Below, piece by piece: positions 40,025-50,174 of a stretch of DNA of 64,000 nucleotides (within the stretch, counting starts at the first letter, position 1; each line of letters opens with the position of its first letter). The translations under genes and the position numbers were made by a program. Source of the DNA: Frankiales bacterium (GTDB lineage: Bacteria; Actinomycetota; Actinomycetes; Mycobacteriales; Geodermatophilaceae); NCBI GenBank assembly GCA_025465155.1, contig JAODNJ010000070.1:1-64000 (forward strand), written 5' to 3'. The notes below the pieces were generated by a model that searched no databases, was not told the origin of the DNA, and saw nothing but the letters and a program-made list of their open reading frames with translations.

Positions 40025-41320
40025 TCAGCGCGCCCGACCGGGGCCGGGCCGCTGGGCCCGAGCCGACTGCACATGCTGGTACGCCTCCTGCATGGCCTGG
40101 CTGAGCGCAACCGGCGTCTGCGGGTGATCGAGGACCGTCCGGTTCGCGACCCAGGTCCGCTGCGGAAAACCGACCGTCGCGCGTACACCCGGGTCGGCCA
40201 CCCGGTCGGCGACCGCGAGGGAGAGCAGCCGGGCGTTGTGCAGGGCGCCGGCGACCGGTTGGAGGTCGTCGGCGTGGACGCGGACCAGCCCACCGGATTG
40301 GTAGCCACGCAGGTACGCGGCCACGCGCTCGTCCCGGGGCGGCAGGTCACAGGCATAGGCGATCAGGGCTCCGGTGTCGGCCCAGGATCGAACGGTGCGA
40401 TACAGCAGCTGGCTGGCGAGGGTGGGCAGGTGTTGGGCCCCGGCTGCGACCGATGCGCGCAGGGACGCCGTCCCCGTGGCCGGGTCGGACTCGACAGCGC
40501 TCAGGACGGCATGGAGCCGTCCGGCTGCGGTCACGCCGAAAGGCGTGTGCTCGTGGGGGTGACGACTGCCGTCGTCGTAGGGACGCAGCGCAGCGCGGAC
40601 CGCGCGCCAGGCGTCTCCCGCCCTCGGGCGCTCCGCATCCGGCGCATCGGCCGGCCCGAGGCGCTCCGCCGTGGAGCTGAGCGTCTGGGCGGCGAGCGTG
40701 TAGGCCAGCACCTCCGCGACCGACGGCGGATCGTTCGCTCGAGCGGTCGCGCGGAGAAGGACGCCGACGCTGTCGGGAACTACGAGTGCGGGATCGATTG
40801 ACGTTCCGGCCGCCGGGCCTGGTACGGGGCGGTCGAGGAGTACCGCATCGGCGCGGGTCGGCGGTTGGAGCGCGGCGGCCTGCTGCACGAGGACCGCCTG
40901 GTGCCCGACCTCGGTGAGCCACTCCGCCGCCGGTCCGGGGGGCAGGTGCTCGCCGATGACTTTGACCAGCGGTGTCACCGTTTCGGCGACTGCGGTGGCG
41001 GCTGCCCAGCGGCTGGCCACGGTGGTGTCCGGATGCAGCACGGCGAGGGTGTCGGCGGCGGCGGCCGCGAGCCGACTGAGGGTGCCTTCGGTGGCGGGGG
41101 CGCGAGCGGCCAGCTCGGTGCACGCGGTGGCGAGGGCAGCGACGCGTTGTTCGCGCTGGTCTCCGGCGATCGGGGAGACGCCGTCACGTCGGAGCTGGGT
41201 CAGCGCTCGGCCGACCTGGCCGAGCGCGGTAGCGGCATCGGCACGGACGGCGGGGCTGTCGTCGAGGGCGCGGGCTAGGTCGGCGAGGGCGTCCAGCAGC
41301 TGCCCGAGGGAGGTGGCCAT
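40025..41320 (-). CDS. Conserved hypothetical protein of the T4SS cluster
   Basis: 431-aa uninterrupted ORF in operon order and orientation; Ala-rich helical. Confidence 0.65.
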   Translation of the reverse strand: MATSLGQLLDALADLARALDDSPAVRADAATALGQVGRALTQLRRDGVSPIAGDQREQRVAALATACTELAARAPATEGTLSRLAAAAADTLAVLHPDTTVASRWAAATAVAETVTPLVKVIGEHLPPGPAAEWLTEVGHQAVLVQQAAALQPPTRADAVLLDRPVPGPAAGTSIDPALVVPDSVGVLLRATARANDPPSVAEVLAYTLAAQTLSSTAERLGPADAPDAERPRAGDAWRAVRAALRPYDDGSRHPHEHTPFGVTAAGRLHAVLSAVESDPATGTASLRASVAAGAQHLPTLASQLLYRTVRSWADTGALIAYACDLPPRDERVAAYLRGYQSGGLVRVHADDLQPVAGALHNARLLSLAVADRVADPGVRATVGFPQRTWVANRTVLDHPQTPVALSQAMQEAYQHVQSARAQRPGPGRAR

Positions 41321-41631
41321 CAGCGCGGCGCCCGCAGGGCGCGGTGGCCGTGCCGGGCGGCGGCGAGGATGTCGGGCTGCGCGAAGTCGTGAGCGGGCAG
41401 GTTGCCGAGGATGCGCAGCGCCTGCTCGACCAGCCGGTCGGGATCGGCGCTGTCGGCCGTCGCGGGCACGGGGCCGCTGGGCGCCAGCAGACTGGTGGCC
41501 GCGGTGAGGCAGTGCAGCTGTGCTGTGGCGCCTGCCTTCTCGTTGCGGCCGGCGGCGGCGAACAGCGCCGCGGCCTCGGCGCGGGCGGCCATCAGGTCGG
41601 AGTGCTGGCCGTTGTCGGTGGGGGTGGTCAT
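41320..41631 (-). CDS. Small hypothetical protein of the T4SS cluster
   Basis: MTTPTDNGQHSDLMAARAEAAALFAAAGRNEKAGATAQLHCLTAATSLL; overlaps neighbour start. Confidence 0.6.
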   Translation of the reverse strand: MTTPTDNGQHSDLMAARAEAAALFAAAGRNEKAGATAQLHCLTAATSLLAPSGPVPATADSADPDRLVEQALRILGNLPAHDFAQPDILAAARHGHRALRAPR

Positions 41632-42257
41632 CAAGGAAGCTCCCTTATGGTGCGGACAGGTGGGCGACGTCTCCGGGTCGACGGTGCCGGGGACGTCTGC
41701 CGGGAATCGGTGCTCGGGACGGATCTGTGGGCATGACCGCGGATTGCGTCGCCGCCTATGGACAGCAGGCGATAAAGGCGGCCTCGGCTGCCTGCGGACG
41801 GGTAGCGGTCTGGGCGGATCACTGCTCGCCCGGCGCGGAGCTGCCGCAGGCCGAGGGCTTGCTCGGCTTCCCTGCGGGTGGCCATGCCGCCGCGGGCGTC
41901 GCCGGGACGCCGGTACCGAGAAATCAGGACAGCGCTGATGACCGCGGTGATCACCAGGACGAGCTCCACGGCGACGACACACGTGTACACCGGAACGGGG
42001 CCGGCGACCTGGCGCAGTTGGTCCGGCGGCAGACCGCGCCCTGGGTCGCCGTGCAGGAGTCCACCGAGGACGTGGACGATCGTTTCGGTGCCGTACGGCC
42101 ACACCCAGCCCTCGCCCCACAACGCCGAGGCAAGCCCGAGACCGGCCAGGGCCGCCAGCGCGACGGCGATCAGGGCGCCGCCGACCGCGGCGGCGGCCAG
42201 TTCCCATCCCCGGCTGATCGGCTGGGGATCGCGGCGACGCTGGGGGGGCGTCGTCAT
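41631..42257 (-). CDS. Hypothetical membrane protein of the T4SS cluster
   Basis: Two TM-like segments (LAAAAVGGALIAVALAALAGLGLASALW; VYTCVVAVELVLVITAVISAVLISRY). Confidence 0.65.
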   Translation of the reverse strand: MTTPPQRRRDPQPISRGWELAAAAVGGALIAVALAALAGLGLASALWGEGWVWPYGTETIVHVLGGLLHGDPGRGLPPDQLRQVAGPVPVYTCVVAVELVLVITAVISAVLISRYRRPGDARGGMATRREAEQALGLRQLRAGRAVIRPDRYPSAGSRGRLYRLLSIGGDAIRGHAHRSVPSTDSRQTSPAPSTRRRRPPVRTIRELP

Positions 42258-42311
42258 GCGCCGACCGTGGGTCGGTGGTCGAGGTCGCTGTGCACGGATT
42301 CGCCTCGCTGT

Positions 42312-43457
42312 TCATCCGATGTGGCGGACGGCGACGATCTGGCCCTGCCAGCGGGTGGCCTCGGTCAGCTCGACCGGGATACCGGTCATCGGCGCCTGGA
42401 TGAGGTAGAGGTGGCGGCCGTCGGATGCGTAGACGTAGCCGGCGACCAGGCCGACGTGGCCGGGCCTGGCGGCGGTGCCGTCCGCACCGGGGATCATGAC
42501 CAGGTCGCCGGCGACGGCCTGGGACAGGTTGGTCGGAGAGGGGACGCCGGAGGCTGTCTGGGCGGCCGCCTGGTGCGGCAGGGCGACGCCGGCCGCGGCC
42601 CAGGCGGCCATGGTCAGCCCGGAGCAGTCGAAGGCGTCGGGTCCGGCGGCGGCCCAGACGTAGGGCTTGCCGAGCTGGGCGAGGGCGTACAGCACCGCGG
42701 CGGTGCCCTGTGGCGACCCGTTGATGACGAGCCCGGCGGGGACGGTGGTGGTGCCGGCGACGTTGCTGCCGTACTGCCCAACGATGTTTCCGGCCGGGAT
42801 GGCTCCGCCGGCGCCGGCGCAGATCGCCGGCCCGGCGTCGAGTGCGGACCTCGCGTCCGCGCCCGTACCCACGGGAGACGAGCCGGTGAGGATCCGTGGT
42901 GTTGCGGCGGCGGGCCAGAACTGGCCGACCAACTGCTGGGCGAGCGTGACGTTGGGCTGCACCCGCTCCGGATAGCCGGACCGCTGGACGGCGTCAGAGG
43001 CCTCGCCGATGGGAATGGTGTCCCAGTCCGGTACCGCGGTGAGCCGGTCGAGGAAGGCGCTGGTGGCCCGGACCGGGTCGATGGCGACCGCCTCGGTGTA
43101 GATGGAGACGCGCTGCTGGAACAGGCCCTCGGAGTCGTGGTCCGTCTGCACGGCGGAGTTGCGCAGCCTCGACTCGGTGTAGGCGGTGGCCGCGGCGATG
43201 ACCGCGGCGCGGACAGGTAGCTGCCGCCTCGCGGTGACCGTGACGATGGTGCGGGCGGAGCCCATCTGGTCGGCGTCCAGCGAGACCCTGCCGACGGTCT
43301 GGCCGGTGCCGCCGGCGCCGCAGGTGGGGTCGAAGGTCGTGTCGTTGCTCGCTGCCCCGCCAAGCAGCAAAAGGACAGCGCACAGCGCAAGCAGGGGCAG
43401 CGCGAGGACACCAGCGACCGCCGGTGTCGCCATCCGCGCGGCGTCCGATCCGGCCAT
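42312..43457 (-). CDS. NlpC/P60-family peptidoglycan hydrolase associated with T4SS
   Basis: VLYALAQLGKPYVWAAAGPDAFDCSGLTMAAWAAAGVALPHQAAAQ...GDLVMIPG...HVGLVAGYVY. Confidence 0.88.
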   Translation of the reverse strand: MAGSDAARMATPAVAGVLALPLLALCAVLLLLGGAASNDTTFDPTCGAGGTGQTVGRVSLDADQMGSARTIVTVTARRQLPVRAAVIAAATAYTESRLRNSAVQTDHDSEGLFQQRVSIYTEAVAIDPVRATSAFLDRLTAVPDWDTIPIGEASDAVQRSGYPERVQPNVTLAQQLVGQFWPAAATPRILTGSSPVGTGADARSALDAGPAICAGAGGAIPAGNIVGQYGSNVAGTTTVPAGLVINGSPQGTAAVLYALAQLGKPYVWAAAGPDAFDCSGLTMAAWAAAGVALPHQAAAQTASGVPSPTNLSQAVAGDLVMIPGADGTAARPGHVGLVAGYVYASDGRHLYLIQAPMTGIPVELTEATRWQGQIVAVRHIG

Positions 43458-43460
43458 CGC

Positions 43461-44981
43461 CTACGCCACCTCCGCGCCGTTGGCGGCGATGGCGTCGTTC
43501 GTGTCGGTCAGGGCGACGTCGATGGAGGTGCGGACGGTCTGCACCTTCGCGACGTGGTTGCCGACCAGCCACAGCGCCCGTCCCTTGGCTGACGCGGCCC
43601 AGTCGGTGACGATGCGCTCGGCCATCGGGTTGAGCCCGAGCAGGTCGGAGAGCTCGTCGCTGATCTGGTCGTCCTGGCCCAGCAGCACCTTGGTGGCGCA
43701 CAGATGCAGCAGGTCCTTGGCGATCGCCACGGCCTGGCTGCCGGCGTCGCCGACGGTGAGCATGTCCGACGGCTTGTGCGCGACGACGATCTGGATGCAG
43801 CCGTCATTGCGGGACAGCCGCAGGTCGGCGTCCAGGGACTTGACCGCGTCGGCGCCCAGTCGCATCTGCTTCCAGCACTCGTCGCGGATGACGATGCGCA
43901 GATCGCCCGGTTCGGCCAGCTGGGTCATCGCCCGGCCCCACGAGTTCAGGCAGGTCAGGGCCACGCCGACGGCCTCGTCGCCGAGCGGATCGAGTCGAGA
44001 CAGCGACAGGGACTGGATAGGCGCGCGCCAGTCCACCGCGACGGTGGTGGGCGCGTCGAACAGGCCCGCCAGGTGCCCGGTGACCAGCGCTCCCAGTGCG
44101 TCGCGCACCGGTCGGGTCTCGTCGAGGAAGGCTTGGCTCGTCGCGTAGCGGCAGGAGTCCACGAGCTCGGCCGTGGGGGCGCGCAGGGCCTGCCACAGCT
44201 GCGGAATGGTGATCTCGCGCATCCGGTCGGCGCCGGCCGTGTAGCCGGTCAGGTCGCGGATAACCTGGCCGACGGCGGTCTCGGCCGTCGGCCCGAACGG
44301 CACGTGCTGAGAGCCGACCAGACCTCGGATGAGCAGCAGCCAGCGGGAGAACACCATCGCCGCGCGGCGTTGCGCCTCCGCGCGGGGCAGCCCGGTCCAG
44401 TCGTTGCCCAGCGGGCCGAAATCCAGCGGATTGATCCGCGCGGGCAGGCCGTGGCCCACCGCATGGGGCGGGACTCCCAGCGCGCGGCACAGCGGCTCGT
44501 ACTCGTCCTTGACATCCCCGAGGATCAGCGTGCGGTAGCCGTAGGCCATCTGCCGCAGGGCGAACATCTTGACGGTGCCGGACTTCCCGCGCCCCGGCGC
44601 CCCGAACAGGATCATGTTGGGGTTGGTGACGCCGGCGATTCCTCCCAGCGTCCAGCCGATGGGATCGACGGAGAACGCGCCGCCGGAGAGGTAGTCGATG
44701 CCCAGCAGCGCACCGGTGGCCGGCAGCCCGTCGCCGGCGATCAGCGGCCACACTCCCCCGGCCTGTTCCGACGTCATCCGGTAGACCGCCAGCGGCGCGG
44801 GCACCGGGCACCAGCCCGCCGCCTGTCCGGTCCGGCCGCCGCGGCCCACCAGAAAGGGAAACGGGTCGGCGTCCTGCGGCCGCATCGGAGGCCGGGCTAG
44901 CGGCGGCAGCTGGTGGCCGAAGTCGGCGACCAGCTGCGCCACTCCCCTCCCCCGCTGGCGCCCGGCGCGTCGGCGGATCAC
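43461..44981 (-). CDS. VirB4/TraC-like conjugation ATPase
   Basis: GGIAGVTNPNMILFGAPGRGKSGTVKMFALRQMAYGYRTLILGDVKDEYEPLCRALG; GTG start overlapping the upstream stop. Confidence 0.88.
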   Translation of the reverse strand: MIRRRAGRQRGRGVAQLVADFGHQLPPLARPPMRPQDADPFPFLVGRGGRTGQAAGWCPVPAPLAVYRMTSEQAGGVWPLIAGDGLPATGALLGIDYLSGGAFSVDPIGWTLGGIAGVTNPNMILFGAPGRGKSGTVKMFALRQMAYGYRTLILGDVKDEYEPLCRALGVPPHAVGHGLPARINPLDFGPLGNDWTGLPRAEAQRRAAMVFSRWLLLIRGLVGSQHVPFGPTAETAVGQVIRDLTGYTAGADRMREITIPQLWQALRAPTAELVDSCRYATSQAFLDETRPVRDALGALVTGHLAGLFDAPTTVAVDWRAPIQSLSLSRLDPLGDEAVGVALTCLNSWGRAMTQLAEPGDLRIVIRDECWKQMRLGADAVKSLDADLRLSRNDGCIQIVVAHKPSDMLTVGDAGSQAVAIAKDLLHLCATKVLLGQDDQISDELSDLLGLNPMAERIVTDWAASAKGRALWLVGNHVAKVQTVRTSIDVALTDTNDAIAANGAEVA

Positions 44982-46507
44982 CGCGCGCCTCGGCGTCGCG
45001 GCAGACCGACCCCGAGCGGAATGCAGGCCGCGGCGAAGCCGGAGTCCTGGGCCAGGTCCAGCCGCAGCGGCTTGAAGCCGCTGCCGGTGATGCTGGCCTC
45101 CAGCCGGCGGCCATAGTCGGTGATCGACCACGTCCCGGGCACGGTGACCGCTGCGGCGATGCCGACGCGGACCAGCGTGTTTCCTTCGGCGAGCTGGACA
45201 TCCTGGCCCTCGACGCGGGCAGCGTCGCGGCGGTGGGACGCGCGGACCTTGAACCCGCCGCGGCGCCGGATCTCGGTGGCCAGCTCCGAGCTCATCGACT
45301 CGTTGCCCACCAGGCGGTCGGCCTTCGCAGCGTTGATTGGCTCGAAGAACACCGTGGCGCACCGCCGCTCCCCCGCCGTCGTCGGGGTGAGCACCGGCGC
45401 GAGCGCCCCCATGACGGCGCCCTTGTCGGGCAGCAGGACGGTGCAGGTGACCGAGTGCCAGGCGTCGTGGACGTAGTGGCGGCGCTCCGGCTCGGGGCCG
45501 ACGGTGGGCCCGGCGGCGGCCATCGGCAGGGCCGCGGCGACGCGTGGGTCCCGGCTCGCGGCGAGTGCGGCGGCCATCAGCCCGGCCCGGTCGCCGGGCG
45601 CGAACCCGGTGCGGATGGCGGCCGCCAGACCGGGAGAGTCCAGCCAGGTCACGTTCGTGCAGCCGACCGGGCCGACCAACCGGGCCTCAATCTCGCTCAT
45701 CACCCCATACAGGACACGGGCGCGACCGTCGATGCCGCCCCCGGCGTCCTTGGCCGCCCGGGCGATCCGCCGCTCCGGGACGACCACGGTCACGAACGCC
45801 TCGTGCCGCACGCCGGCCGAGGTCATTCCCGCGGCGAGCTCGGCGTCGACCGCGAGCGCCAGCGGCGGAGCGGTCCGGCGCAGCTGGGTCTGTTGCCACG
45901 CCGTCCGTTCGGCGCCGTCGTCGGGCAGCGTGCGGATCTGCAGGGCGATGACCGACACCAGCTCGACGGTGGCCGCGCCCTCGAGCAGCTCGGCCAGCCC
46001 GGCGCCCATCCGCGCGCGAGCGGCGGCTTCCGCGAGTCCGATCCCGGGGTGGGTGATCCGGGCGACGACGGCCCAGGTGTGTTCCCGGTGGTCGGCCACG
46101 GTCGCCGGGCGGGTGAGCAGCGGCCCGAACGGTGGGCCGTCGTGCGTCCGGATACCCGACAGCACGCCGGGCAGGTCGGCCTCGCCGAGGTTCTCCGCGG
46201 TGCCGGCGACGGCATTGGACTGCCACTCCGTCCAACCCATGGCGGTTCCCGTCCAGCGACGCACGCAGTCGAGGGCCCAGCGCAATGCCGAGCGGCCGCG
46301 CACCGGGACGGCGACCAGCACGATCAGCACCGCCCACACGGGGGCCCAGCCCAGCGCCAGCAACCACCTGGACGTGCCGGCGGCCAGGAGCATCGGCAGG
46401 CCGCCGAGCCCGATGACCGCCCACGCCCCGCCGCCGAGGCCGAGGAACCAGCCCTGCTTGTCCTTCGACCAGGACCCGTAGCGGACCGGCCCGACCGGGG
46501 CGGTCAC
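44978..46507 (-). CDS. SCO6880-family conjugation membrane protein
   Basis: VRYGSWSKDKQGWFLGLGGGAWAVIGLGGLPMLLAAGTSRWLLAL; position upstream of the VirB4-like ATPase. Confidence 0.8.
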   Translation of the reverse strand: MTAPVGPVRYGSWSKDKQGWFLGLGGGAWAVIGLGGLPMLLAAGTSRWLLALGWAPVWAVLIVLVAVPVRGRSALRWALDCVRRWTGTAMGWTEWQSNAVAGTAENLGEADLPGVLSGIRTHDGPPFGPLLTRPATVADHREHTWAVVARITHPGIGLAEAAARARMGAGLAELLEGAATVELVSVIALQIRTLPDDGAERTAWQQTQLRRTAPPLALAVDAELAAGMTSAGVRHEAFVTVVVPERRIARAAKDAGGGIDGRARVLYGVMSEIEARLVGPVGCTNVTWLDSPGLAAAIRTGFAPGDRAGLMAAALAASRDPRVAAALPMAAAGPTVGPEPERRHYVHDAWHSVTCTVLLPDKGAVMGALAPVLTPTTAGERRCATVFFEPINAAKADRLVGNESMSSELATEIRRRGGFKVRASHRRDAARVEGQDVQLAEGNTLVRVGIAAAVTVPGTWSITDYGRRLEASITGSGFKPLRLDLAQDSGFAAACIPLGVGLPRRRGAR

Positions 46508-47967
46508 AGCGCCACCGCCGCAGCCGTCTCAGCAGCCGCGGCGCCGTCCGCACCCTCACGGGCCCAGCCCGCCAGGCCACCGCTCGAAGCCGGTGGGGTG
46601 GGCAGCGGTGGCCCGTTCGGCAATCCTCCGTCGGTCGGCGGGGAGCCGGTCGGCGGAGTGGGTGGTGCGCCGCCCCAGTCGGCTTCCGAGCCGCCGGCCG
46701 AGCCACCGTCACCGGAGGCGTGGCCGGGACGGCGGTTGGTGCCGCTCGACGACCGGCTGCCGCGCGTGTCGGTCAGGGGCATGCCGTAGCCGGGGTGGCC
46801 TACGCCGGCCGCGCCAAGCACGTCCGTTCCGATGCTGAGCGCCCGGTGGGCCAGCGAGGCGGCCACGCCGGTGCCGGTGCCCACCGCAGCGCCGACCGGA
46901 CCGAGCATCGCGACCAGCCGGAAGGCAGATTGCGCCTCGGCTGCGGCTTCCCCGCCGGACCGCCCGTCGCCGCCGCTGTGCGCCGCGGCACCGCTGCCGA
47001 CCGACTGCTTGCCGCCGCCGGACAGAACGCCGGACAGACCGCCCGCGTCGGTCCACGACTGGCGCAGCGCCGTACCGGAGGCGGTGCCCGGCTCCACGAA
47101 CGCCAGCAGCCGGAACAGCACCAGCGGGCAGATCGAGCCGATCGCGATCATGACCGCACCAACGACCGCCATCCCCGCCGCCTGGGCGGTGGAGTCACCG
47201 TTCCCGGCGACCACACCGGCGGAGAGCTTGACGCCGATGCCGAGCACCAGCGCCGCAGTCGGCGAGATGAGCAGGCAGGAGATGAACCAGCGCAGGCTCG
47301 TCCAGAACCACGTCCTGGTGCTGTCACTGACCAGCCCACCGGCGGAGATCGGTGTCGTGGCGGCCAGGATGATCAGCGCCGCCTCCCGGACGAACATGAT
47401 CACCAGGTAGAAGAAGGAGGCGGGGATGAGCAGGAGCAGCGACGAGAGGCCCAGGACGGTGGCCACCGTCGTGTCGACCACCTCGCGGGGCCAGGAGCTG
47501 CTGGGGTCGAACGCCGACAGGCTGTCGACGTTCAGCATCGCCTGCAGAATCCCGCGCGACAGCCCCGCCGCGGCGGAGATCAGGGCGCCGGCCACCCCCA
47601 GGTAGCCGGCCCAGACCAACCCGAACTGGCCCACGCCGAGCAGCACCCGGCCCAGCGACTGTCCGTCGCGGCGAATCAGCGCCACGGTGAGCTGGACGAA
47701 GATCATGGTTCCCGCGACCGAGGCGCCGATCCACAGCGTCGTCGGCAGCACCGCGCCCATCGGTCCCTGAGCGGACAGGTCCGGAGTGGTGAACGCGTCG
47801 ACGACCTTGAAAGCCAGAGTGAGCAGCCACAGCCCGGCGGACCAGAGGGCGATCATCGCCGCTTTCCAGGCGTCCGCGACGGCCGCGGACGCGGCGTCCC
47901 CCAGCCAGCTGATCGGGTTGAGGTCGATCATCGGCAGCAGACCGCCACCGGCCAGTGGGTCAGCCAT
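46504..47967 (-). CDS. TrbL/VirB6-like multi-pass conjugal transfer membrane protein
   Basis: Multiple TM segments (VLPTTLWIGASVAGTMIFVQLTVALI; VREAALIILAATTPISAGGLVSDSTRTWFWTSLRWFISCLLISPTAALVLGIGV). Confidence 0.82.
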   Translation of the reverse strand: MADPLAGGGLLPMIDLNPISWLGDAASAAVADAWKAAMIALWSAGLWLLTLAFKVVDAFTTPDLSAQGPMGAVLPTTLWIGASVAGTMIFVQLTVALIRRDGQSLGRVLLGVGQFGLVWAGYLGVAGALISAAAGLSRGILQAMLNVDSLSAFDPSSSWPREVVDTTVATVLGLSSLLLLIPASFFYLVIMFVREAALIILAATTPISAGGLVSDSTRTWFWTSLRWFISCLLISPTAALVLGIGVKLSAGVVAGNGDSTAQAAGMAVVGAVMIAIGSICPLVLFRLLAFVEPGTASGTALRQSWTDAGGLSGVLSGGGKQSVGSGAAAHSGGDGRSGGEAAAEAQSAFRLVAMLGPVGAAVGTGTGVAASLAHRALSIGTDVLGAAGVGHPGYGMPLTDTRGSRSSSGTNRRPGHASGDGGSAGGSEADWGGAPPTPPTGSPPTDGGLPNGPPLPTPPASSGGLAGWAREGADGAAAAETAAAVAL

Positions 47968-48814
47968 GACGGAGATCCCGGTAACCGACGCTGAGCGCGA
48001 GATCGGTGTCGGGCCACACCGACGGCGGCTGTGCCGGTTCCTCGCCCGGCCCGATCATCCAGCGGTCGAGGTGCCAGACCATGCGCTGGCAGTCGGCGGC
48101 CGCCCCGCGAGCGGTCTGCTGCAGGGTCACGTCGAGCTCGAAATCCACGCACGGGACGACGAAGTCCGGCCCGACGCTGCCCTTGATCTGCCCCATGAGC
48201 GGCGTGAGGACGGCGGCGAGCTGCGGGGATCCACCGCCGGACAGGCCGGTGGCGTTCAGCAGCGTGCTCATCGCCCGGACCCCGGACCAGCTGCTGGTCG
48301 TCGGGCCGCCCGGCAGCGCCCAGGCGGCGATCACGGCCCCGGCGCCGGACAGCGAGCCGGACTGCAATGCGGTCTGGTCGATTGCCGCCAGCTGCGCCAT
48401 CGCCCCCTCGGGCGTGTGTGGAAAACCGGCCGGCACTCCCGCCGGCCCGGTGTCGGTCGCCGGCGGCAGCACGATCGGCGGGCCCGGATCGCGGTCCGAG
48501 ACCGGGGCGGGATGGGAAGCGGACTCCGGCACGACCGGCATCGACCGGGCGGCCAACGCATCCTGGGCGTCGGCGGTGACACGCGGGCCGGTCTCGGCGG
48601 GCGCCGCCGGCGGGCCGGCGGCGGTCCCTATCGAGCCGCCGGCGTTGCTGGCGTCGGCGCCGTCCTGAGTCGTGTTGAGCGCGTGAGCCGCGGCCAGCAC
48701 CAGGCCTGCGATCAGGACGGCAACCGTCAGCACAGCCATGGCCAGGAGAGCGAGGATCTTTCGTCGCGACCACTGCGGGCTGCGCGGCTCTCGGCCGCCT
48801 CGGCGGGGCGCCAT
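47960..48814 (-). CDS. Membrane-anchored hypothetical conjugation protein
   Basis: MAPRRGGREPRSPQWSRRKILALLAMAVLTVAVLIAGLVLAAAHALN...; operon position. Confidence 0.7.
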   Translation of the reverse strand: MAPRRGGREPRSPQWSRRKILALLAMAVLTVAVLIAGLVLAAAHALNTTQDGADASNAGGSIGTAAGPPAAPAETGPRVTADAQDALAARSMPVVPESASHPAPVSDRDPGPPIVLPPATDTGPAGVPAGFPHTPEGAMAQLAAIDQTALQSGSLSGAGAVIAAWALPGGPTTSSWSGVRAMSTLLNATGLSGGGSPQLAAVLTPLMGQIKGSVGPDFVVPCVDFELDVTLQQTARGAAADCQRMVWHLDRWMIGPGEEPAQPPSVWPDTDLALSVGYRDLRHG

Positions 48815-49104
48815 CAGCAGCCGGACCCGACGATCGACTGGACGATCACGTATCCGACGACGTAGAGGATCGCGCCGACCAGGCAGATCAGGATGCCGTC
48901 CATGCCGAGCCGGGCACCGCGGGGATGGTGGGTGACCCGGCCCCAGATCAGCATGCCGACGCTGGCGAAGAAGCAGATGCCCAGGATGGCCAGGACGCCC
49001 CACTTCACCCAGGACTGGATCTCGTCGGCGTAGACCTGCACCCCGGGCGGTGCGGCCGGACAGACGGCGGCCGCCGTCAGGGTGTCCGCGAGCAGGGCGG
49101 TCAT
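48814..49104 (-). CDS. Small two-TM (VirB2/TrbC-like) protein
   Basis: MTALLADTLTAAAVCPAAPPGVQVYADEIQSWVKWGVLAILGICFFASVGMLIWGRVTHHPRGARLGMDGILICLVGAILYVVGYVIVQSIVG. Confidence 0.65.
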   Translation of the reverse strand: MTALLADTLTAAAVCPAAPPGVQVYADEIQSWVKWGVLAILGICFFASVGMLIWGRVTHHPRGARLGMDGILICLVGAILYVVGYVIVQSIVGSGC

Positions 49105-50174
49105 CGACGGGTGTCCTCTGGGGTCGGCACCGGGCGGGTGGTGGGGGCTAACGAGCGGGTTGCGGCGCCTGGATGGGTGTCGTCGAGCAGCTCGAGCAGC
49201 GAGCGGCCGGCCGCGTGGAGCGGCCTGGGCAGCGGGGAAGAGGTGGGGCCGGTGACCTGGAGGCGCCGATTCATCGGCACGGGCACGACGCGACCGTCGG
49301 CCCGCAGGGCGTGCAGTCGAGGGCCCAGGCTGGCGGTGACCTCGCCCGGCCAGCGCGTGAGACCAACGGCGGCAACCACGACCGATTGCCCCGCCACCTG
49401 CGCCAGCAGCTGCTCGGTCAGCCGCACCCCGGGCACGGTGGGCCGGCAGACGACGACGGGGCGACCGCGGTCGGCCACCAGACGGGTCAGCTTCTCCGGA
49501 GCGGCGAGACCGAGGTCGACGACGGTCAGCGCCGGGTCGTCGCCGACCGGCGAGATCGGCCATCTGCCGGGTGCCGTGTCGGTGGCACGGCGGTCGATCG
49601 TGACGCCGGTGCGCAGGCCGCGATGCCACGCCCCGGTGACGTCCAGCCCCAGCTCCTCCGAGGCCGCGGCGACCAGCCCGGACCGGGAGGGCTGGGCAGT
49701 GTCCACGAGATGCACCCGACGGCCGCCGGCTGCCGCGGCGTCACAGATCACCAGCGCCGCCGTGGAGGCACCGGCGCCGGCGTGCGCGGCCAGGATCCCG
49801 ATCCAGCCGGCCTCCAGCTCACCGCCGTGAGCGGCGTGCTGTCGGTTACCGGCAGCAATGTCACCCCCTCGGGCAGGCCCCTCCTCTCCGGTGTCACCCC
49901 AGTCTTGAGCCGGTGTGCTGGTCTTCGTCCTTCTCGGACGTCGCGCAGGTGGGACCCGCTCGCCCTCGAAGGGAGGCGGCTGGGAGTTGCGGTTCTCGGG
50001 GCGCTGCGAGGTAGCGCCGATCCCTGCTGCGACAGGTCGCGAGCCTCGGGCCCGCAGCTCTCGTAGCACCTGCTGAATCTCGGCGACGGACAACAACCGG
50101 CGGTTGCCTTCGACATCTCCGGAGTCGTGGCCGCCGCCATCGGTCATGTCGAGGGTGGACGGGGGCGCGGTCAC
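49101..50174 (-). CDS. ParA/MinD-like P-loop protein of the T4SS cluster
   Basis: GWIGILAAHAGAGASTAALVICDAAAAGGRRVHLVDTAQPSRSGL deviant Walker-A-like; GTG start. Confidence 0.7.
   Translation of the reverse strand: MTAPPSTLDMTDGGGHDSGDVEGNRRLLSVAEIQQVLRELRARGSRPVAAGIGATSQRPENRNSQPPPFEGERVPPARRPRRTKTSTPAQDWGDTGEEGPARGGDIAAGNRQHAAHGGELEAGWIGILAAHAGAGASTAALVICDAAAAGGRRVHLVDTAQPSRSGLVAAASEELGLDVTGAWHRGLRTGVTIDRRATDTAPGRWPISPVGDDPALTVVDLGLAAPEKLTRLVADRGRPVVVCRPTVPGVRLTEQLLAQVAGQSVVVAAVGLTRWPGEVTASLGPRLHALRADGRVVPVPMNRRLQVTGPTSSPLPRPLHAAGRSLLELLDDTHPGAATRSLAPTTRPVPTPEDTRR

Noticed and set aside
41520-43220. 566-aa plus-strand ORF
   Set aside because: Low-complexity Gly/Arg/Asp-rich antisense shadow of the NlpC/P60 and neighbouring genes.
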